Shown: positions 6,384 to 9,606 of the stretch, piece by piece
Numbering within the stretch: the stretch's first letter is position 1
Layout of the letters: each line of letters opens with the position of its first letter
Assembly: GCA_030643245.1 (NCBI GenBank)
Contig: DAOWME010000103.1
Location: 1 to 9,606, forward strand
Source of the DNA: Deltaproteobacteria bacterium
GTDB lineage: Bacteria > Desulfobacterota > UBA8473
Direction of reading: 5' to 3'
DNA: 9,606 bases
Notes under the pieces: generated by a model
Told to the model about the DNA's origin: nothing
What the model saw: only the letters and a program-made list of their open reading frames with translations
Databases searched by the model: none
Made by a program: the position numbers and the translations under genes

Positions 6384-6571
6384 TTAGGGATGAGGTCGAA
6401 ATAGCTTTCTCAAGTTGGCGCTCAGATTTAGGTTGGATTTGTTCGATCTGAAAACACAAAACCGGAGAAATAGCAGTGCCTATTTTGAGGATTTTGTGTT
6501 TGAATATCGGGCAAAGACGGCCTGAAGATGAGATGCATAAATGGGTAAGTTATTTCAGCCTCATCCCTTAA
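6384..6571 (-). mobile_element. Family B MITE-like element, copy 2
   Basis: This element of about 188 bp lies in the phoU-phoB gap, in the opposite orientation to the copy at 1-162. The terminal inverted repeats are at 6384-6407 (TTAGGGATGAGG...) and 6547-6571 (complement TTAAGGGATGAGG...), matching at 21 of 24 aligned positions plus one gap. The core hairpin has arms 6444-6473 and 6480-6509. The loop (6474-6479) differs from copy 1 in both length and sequence, while the arms are mostly kept. I could not find a clear target-site duplication, so this insertion may be older than family A copy 1. No ORF of note. It separates pstB-phoU from phoB-phoR. Confidence 0.75.
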
Positions 6572-6609
6572 AAGGAATAATAGCATCTTTTGTCGATGAA
6601 TACAAATCT

Positions 6610-7284
6610 TTATTGGGAAGCATCCTCCAGATAAGCCCCGTGCCTTATATCCCTGGCATCAACCATGTAGATCACGCTTTCAGCGATATTGGTAGCAAGG
6701 TCACCTATCCTCTCCAGATATTTCGATATCTGGATAATCCGTATGGACCTTGTTATATTGTGGGGGTCTTCTATCATATATGTCAACAGTTCTCGCAATA
6801 TCTGGTCATCCAGGTCATCTATAACCTGGTCGTCTTCACATACCCTGAAGGCCAGGTCCGTATCCTCATTGATAAAGGCGTCAAGCGCATTTTTTAACAT
6901 CATTTGGGCCGCTTCCGTCATTCTCGGTATATCTATGTATTCTTTTAACGGGGGCTCCTTATTCAACTCTAATGCCTTTTCACAGATATTGACTGCATGA
7001 TCACCAATCCTTTCCAGACAAGAAATTATCTTCACACTCTTTATGATAAACCTCAAATCCCGGGCCATGGGCTGTCTCAAGGCCAAAAGCTTGATGGCCT
7101 TTTCTTCCAGATCCATCTCCAAACTGTCGATATTACAGTCACACTCTATTGTCCTTCGTGCCAGATCAGAATCCCTCTCCACCATGGATTTTACTGCGTT
7201 TGCAATGGCCTCCTCAGTGAGAGTGCCCATCTTGAGCAGGTCTTTCCTTAAATCCTGCAGTTCCTTTTCAAATTGCCTTTCCAT
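6610..7284 (-). CDS. phoU: PhoU phosphate signalling protein
   Basis: This 224-residue all-helical cytosolic protein acts as a negative regulator connecting the PstSCAB transporter to PhoR and keeping the Pho response off when phosphate is plentiful. The two tandem PhoU repeats are clear. Each contains the metal-binding signature: ERIGDHAVNICE at 91-102 and ERIGDLATNIAE at 191-202, exactly 100 residues apart. Length is typical. ATG at 7284 is preceded by GGAG four bases upstream. It follows pstB by 57 bp on the same strand, the usual pstB-phoU order, so co-transcription is likely. Downstream, a family B element intervenes before phoB. Confidence 0.96.
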   Translation of the reverse strand: MERQFEKELQDLRKDLLKMGTLTEEAIANAVKSMVERDSDLARRTIECDCNIDSLEMDLEEKAIKLLALRQPMARDLRFIIKSVKIISCLERIGDHAVNICEKALELNKEPPLKEYIDIPRMTEAAQMMLKNALDAFINEDTDLAFRVCEDDQVIDDLDDQILRELLTYMIEDPHNITRSIRIIQISKYLERIGDLATNIAESVIYMVDARDIRHGAYLEDASQ

Positions 7285-7341
7285 GGTTCTCCATCCTTTA
7301 TTTCAATTACGTCCCTAATCTTCCTGCTTCCTTTTTCGATC

Positions 7342-8112
7342 TTATCCAAACCTTCCTGTAATATAATCTTCGGTTCTCTTATCCTTGGGAGAAGTGAATA
7401 TCTTATCGGTGTTGTCAAACTCTATTAACTTCCCCAATAGGAAAAATCCGGTATAATCCGAGATCCTTGCCGCCTGCTGCATATTGTGGGTCACGATGAT
7501 GATGGTGTAATTCTTTTTTAACTCCCGCATGAGTTCTTCGATCTTTTGAGTAGCAATGGGGTCCAGGGCCGAGCAGGGTTCATCCAAAAGCAGCACTTCA
7601 GGCTCTACGGCCAGGGCCCTGGCAATGCATAAACGCTGCTGCTGCCCCCCGGAAAGACTGAGGGCAGATTTGTTGAGTCGATCCTTAACCTCATCCCATA
7701 TGGCGGCCGCCTTCAGACTTTCTTCAACCCTGCGCTGAAGTTCAGCTTTGTTCTTTATGCCACTTACGCGCAGGCCGTAGGCCACATCGTTGAATATGGT
7801 CTTGGGGAAAGGGTTCGGTTTTTGAAAGACCATGCCCACTCGTTTTCTGATCTCGACCACATCCATGCCGCTCGCATAGATGTTTTCGCCGTCTAAAAAG
7901 ACATCTCCTTCCACCCGCGTGCCAGGGATGATGTCGTTCATACGGTTCAGGGCTCTGATATAAGTGCTCTTGCCACAGCCCGAAGGTCCTATAAGTGCGC
8001 CAACCTGGTTTTCACTAAATTCAAGCGTGATATCCTCAAGGGCCTTAAAGTCTCGGTAATAGAAGCTCATATTCCTGGAGGCCATCTTTATTTTGTTTGA
8101 CATTTGGTTCAT
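7342..8112 (-). CDS. pstB: Phosphate ABC transporter ATP-binding protein PstB
   Basis: This 256-residue cytoplasmic ATPase powers high-affinity phosphate import together with PstA, PstC and PstS. All ABC motifs are intact: Walker A GPSGCGKST (42-50), Q-loop VFQKPNPFP (95-103, Q97), signature LSGGQQQR (153-160), Walker B VLLLDEP (173-179) and the switch histidine H209. The QKPNPFP segment and the DYITGRFG C-terminus are typical of PstB rather than other ABC ATPases. The start at 8112 has a modest AGGA site three bases upstream; an in-frame ATG at 8103 is a weaker alternative. It is normally the last transporter gene after pstSCA. Here it is the first gene of the run, preceded by 518 bp of non-coding repeats, so the permease genes are absent from its usual upstream place. 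Confidence 0.96.
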   Translation of the reverse strand: MNQMSNKIKMASRNMSFYYRDFKALEDITLEFSENQVGALIGPSGCGKSTYIRALNRMNDIIPGTRVEGDVFLDGENIYASGMDVVEIRKRVGMVFQKPNPFPKTIFNDVAYGLRVSGIKNKAELQRRVEESLKAAAIWDEVKDRLNKSALSLSGGQQQRLCIARALAVEPEVLLLDEPCSALDPIATQKIEELMRELKKNYTIIIVTHNMQQAARISDYTGFFLLGKLIEFDNTDKIFTSPKDKRTEDYITGRFG

Positions 8113-8146
8113 TAATCCTACAGCTTGGATGTTCGATGTTACGAAT

Positions 8147-8210
8147 GTTAAGATGGTTTAGTTCGTTTGGTTCGTTAAGATCGTAAGGTAACGAATTAAA
8201 CCATCTTAAC
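8147..8210. repeat. Long inverted repeat upstream of pstB
   Basis: Arms 8147-8167 and 8190-8210 (21 bases each) are complementary except for one G/T position, around a 22-base loop. The loop contains a further GTTAAGATCG-like echo of the arm. It lies 35-98 bases before the pstB start, so on that transcript it would form a stable leader hairpin. There is no T-tract, so it does not look like a simple terminator. It could be a regulatory leader, a replication or recombination palindrome, or a remnant of another small element. Confidence 0.65.
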
Positions 8211-8231
8211 GATCAAAACCATTAAAACACT

Positions 8232-8248
8232 AAAATAGGATTTCCTAT
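8232..8248. promoter_or_regulatory. 17-base palindromic motif upstream of pstB
   Basis: This is identical to 6358-6374 over all 17 bases and lies 120 bases before the pstB ATG. Flanking bases differ, so the identity is confined to this short block. A role in shared control of pstB and phoB is inference from position alone. Confidence 0.4.
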
Positions 8249-8304
8249 ACTATGTATGTAAAGGCAAACGAAACTCTTAATTTTTCATTCTTAACTCTTA
8301 ATTC

Positions 8305-8490
8305 GCATCCATCCATAAATGGACTTCTTGAGAAAAGGGCACGAGTTGGTTTCCAATTCAGAAATGAGCAATTTTTTCTCTGAGCAAGGCCGCACGACGG
8401 TTTGCGCCGAGGCGTACATGATCGTACGTCGTAGGCGGAAACCGGAGGAGAACGCAGCTCAGGGGAAAAAGGGCCATTTCTGGATGGAAA
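8305..8490 (+). mobile_element. Family A MITE-like element, copy 2
   Basis: The core 8308-8488 is 181 bp, the same length as copy 1, and differs at five positions (8363, 8398, 8421, 8428, 8432), all of them transitions. The terminal inverted repeats are unchanged. At the places where copy 1 has its 7-bp target duplication, this copy has TTAATTC on the left (8298-8304) and CTAATTA on the right (8491-8497). They share TAATT in register, consistent with a decayed duplication. It lies between the divergent pstB and AI-2E-family genes. A 59-codon ORF (8319-8498) spans it in the same frame as the ORF in copy 1, but coding is doubtful. Confidence 0.82.
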
Positions 8491-8518
8491 CTAATTAGAC
8501 TTGCCGGTACCTTTCTCC

Positions 8519-8547
8519 TTGACTAACTCAGACGGCTTAAGTAAATT
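8519..8547 (+). promoter_or_regulatory. Possible sigma-70 promoter for the AI-2E-family gene
   Basis: TTGACT (8519-8524) and TAAATT (8542-8547) are separated by 17 bases, a good -35 and a fair -10 for a housekeeping promoter, about 85 bases before the start codon. The -10 overlaps the perfect 10-base palindrome GTAAATTTAC (8541-8550), where a repressor could act. The site begins about 30 bases beyond the family A element. The assignment is by eye only. Confidence 0.4.
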
Positions 8548-8630
8548 TACTGCATCCTGTTGGTCCTGTGATAGATAAGGGACGTGGCCTAAATAAGGTA
8601 AAATAAATTTGACATTCATTTAGGATATCG

Positions 8631-9606
8631 ATGACAGAAATGGTAAAACAATCTAAACGTCCTGGTTTCTTAATGACTGCAGCAGCTTTTGTGCTTGTAG
8701 TTGCAGGGATGCGCGCTGCGGAAGCACTTCTGGTACCGTTCCTCCTATCCTTATTTTTCGCTATTATATGTATACCACCTTTATCCTGGTTGCAGAGGAG
8801 GGGACTTCCAGCATGGCTTTCCATGCTGATCGTTCTTGCCGTAATCGTAGGGATGGGCATGGCGGCAGGCGGGCTGGTCGGAACGTCCCTGAATGACTTC
8901 TCCAAAAATTTACCTGTCTATCAAGAACGCCTGCAAAAGGAGACAACAGAGTTGCTCACCTGGCTTGGTAACAAGGGAGTAAAGATACCTGACCAGAAGC
9001 TGATGGAGCTTATCGATCCTGGCGCAGCTATGAATTTTGCCGCAAGTGTGCTCAATGGATTGCGCGGAGCACTCACCAATGCCTTCCTCATACTTCTCAC
9101 CGTAGTCTTCATCCTCTTCGAGGTATCCGGCTTTCCCAACAAACTGCGTGCGGCGATAAGCGACCCCGATGCATCATTCTCTTATCTCAACCGGTTCACC
9201 ACAAATGTCAACCGCTATGTGGTCATCAAGACATTGACCAGCCTGGGCACAGCCATTGCCATCACAACATGGTTGTTTGTCCTTGGGGTAGATTACCCTT
9301 TGCTGTGGGGACTGCTGGCGTTTCTACTCAACTATGTGCCAAATATAGGTTCGATTATCGCTGCTGTCCCGCCAGTCTTGCTGGCGCTTATTCAACTCGG
9401 TGGAGGTTCGGCAGGATGGGTAGCCGTTGGATACCTGGTGGTCAACATCGTTGTCGGGAGCATTATTGAACCCCGTCTTATGGGACGCGGCCTGGGTCTG
9501 TCAACTCTCGTCGTCTTCGTTTCCCTGGTATTTTGGGGTTGGGTACTCGGTCCGGTAGGTATGTTCCTCTCCGTACCCCTGACGATGACCATCAAGATCG
9601 CCTTGG
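8631..9606 (+). CDS. AI-2E family transporter (TqsA/PerM-like), 3' end beyond window
   Basis: The open frame continues to the window edge: 325 codons are visible and family members are usually about 340-380 residues, so only the extreme C-terminus is missing. It is an inner-membrane permease of the PF01594 type. Hydrophobic segments lie at about 13-52 (two passes), 61-84, 148-170, 205-260 and 262-325, with a soluble stretch at about 85-147. Signature regions are NYVPNIGS (234-241), IEPRLMG (279-285) and the C-terminal LSTLVVFVSLVFWGWVLGPVG segment. The family includes the E. coli AI-2 exporter TqsA, but members differ in substrate, including ion antiporters, so no substrate is assigned. ATG at 8631 has TAGGA five bases upstream and an in-frame stop at 8610, which limits the start; ATG 8640 is an alternative. 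It is divergent from pstB across a repeat-rich gap and there is no sign that it belongs to the Pho unit. Confidence 0.92.
   Translation, partial: MTEMVKQSKRPGFLMTAAAFVLVVAGMRAAEALLVPFLLSLFFAIICIPPLSWLQRRGLPAWLSMLIVLAVIVGMGMAAGGLVGTSLNDFSKNLPVYQERLQKETTELLTWLGNKGVKIPDQKLMELIDPGAAMNFAASVLNGLRGALTNAFLILLTVVFILFEVSGFPNKLRAAISDPDASFSYLNRFTTNVNRYVVIKTLTSLGTAIAITTWLFVLGVDYPLLWGLLAFLLNYVPNIGSIIAAVPPVLLALIQLGGGSAGWVAVGYLVVNIVVGSIIEPRLMGRGLGLSTLVVFVSLVFWGWVLGPVGMFLSVPLTMTIKIAL

Noticed and set aside
8273..8303. Direct repeat ACTCTTAATT (8273-8282 and 8294-8303) as an operator
   Set aside because: It is AT-rich and low in complexity with a 21-base offset; chance or slippage explains it well enough.
8537..8905. 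122-codon minus-strand ORF opposite the AI-2E-family gene
   Set aside because: It overlaps a well-supported membrane protein frame and its low-complexity, arginine/threonine-rich translation is typical of antisense noise.
1..9606. CRISPR array, tRNA, rRNA or phage module
   Set aside because: No regularly spaced direct repeats with unique spacers, no cloverleaf or rRNA signature, and no phage or integrase gene seen on either strand. The repeats present are single, dispersed elements.

Overview
The window carries a mid-GC bacterial chromosome segment with seven genes: arsM, an M23 peptidase gene, a DUF362 gene, phoR, phoB, phoU and pstB. An eighth gene, an AI-2E-family transporter, runs off the right edge. 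No ribosomal marker or tRNA is present, so taxonomy is uncertain. The PhoR with a large extracytoplasmic domain, the DUF362 protein, and intergenic regions crowded with small palindromic elements fit a Desulfobacterota (former Deltaproteobacteria)-like genome, but that is an inference from style only.

Layout. 1-162: a small palindromic repeat (family B, copy 1, cut by the window edge). 224-1297 (+): arsenite methyltransferase. 1352-2668 (-): membrane-anchored M23 endopeptidase, convergent with arsM. 2669-2971: gap filled mostly by a MITE-like element (family A, copy 1) with terminal inverted repeats and a 7-bp target-site duplication. 2972-6232 (-): phoB-phoR-DUF362, tightly packed with touching or overlapping ends. 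6233-6609: gap with a 10-bp-period direct repeat, a short palindrome and a second family B element in inverted orientation. 6610-7284 (-): phoU. 7342-8112 (-): pstB. 8113-8630: gap with a long hairpin, a second copy of the short palindrome, family A copy 2 and a plausible promoter. 8631-9606 (+): AI-2E-family permease, 3' end missing.

How the genes fit together. Read on the minus strand, the order pstB-phoU-phoB-phoR-DUF362 is the regulatory half of a phosphate (Pho) system. PstB is the ATPase of the high-affinity phosphate importer, PhoU links transporter state to the kinase, and PhoR/PhoB is the two-component switch. The permease and binding-protein genes (pstS, pstC, pstA) are not next to pstB and must lie elsewhere if they exist. 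ArsM is thematically compatible, since arsenate enters cells through phosphate transporters, but it is a separate unit on the other strand.

Most of the coding content is ordinary. The non-obvious content is intergenic: two families of roughly 180-190 bp non-autonomous elements (A and B), each present twice. One family A copy keeps an exact 7-bp target duplication. The two A copies are in direct orientation and bracket the whole Pho module. A 17-base palindromic motif occurs identically about 120-126 bp upstream of both phoB and pstB. I see no CRISPR array, RNA gene, phage gene or convincing new multi-gene system.
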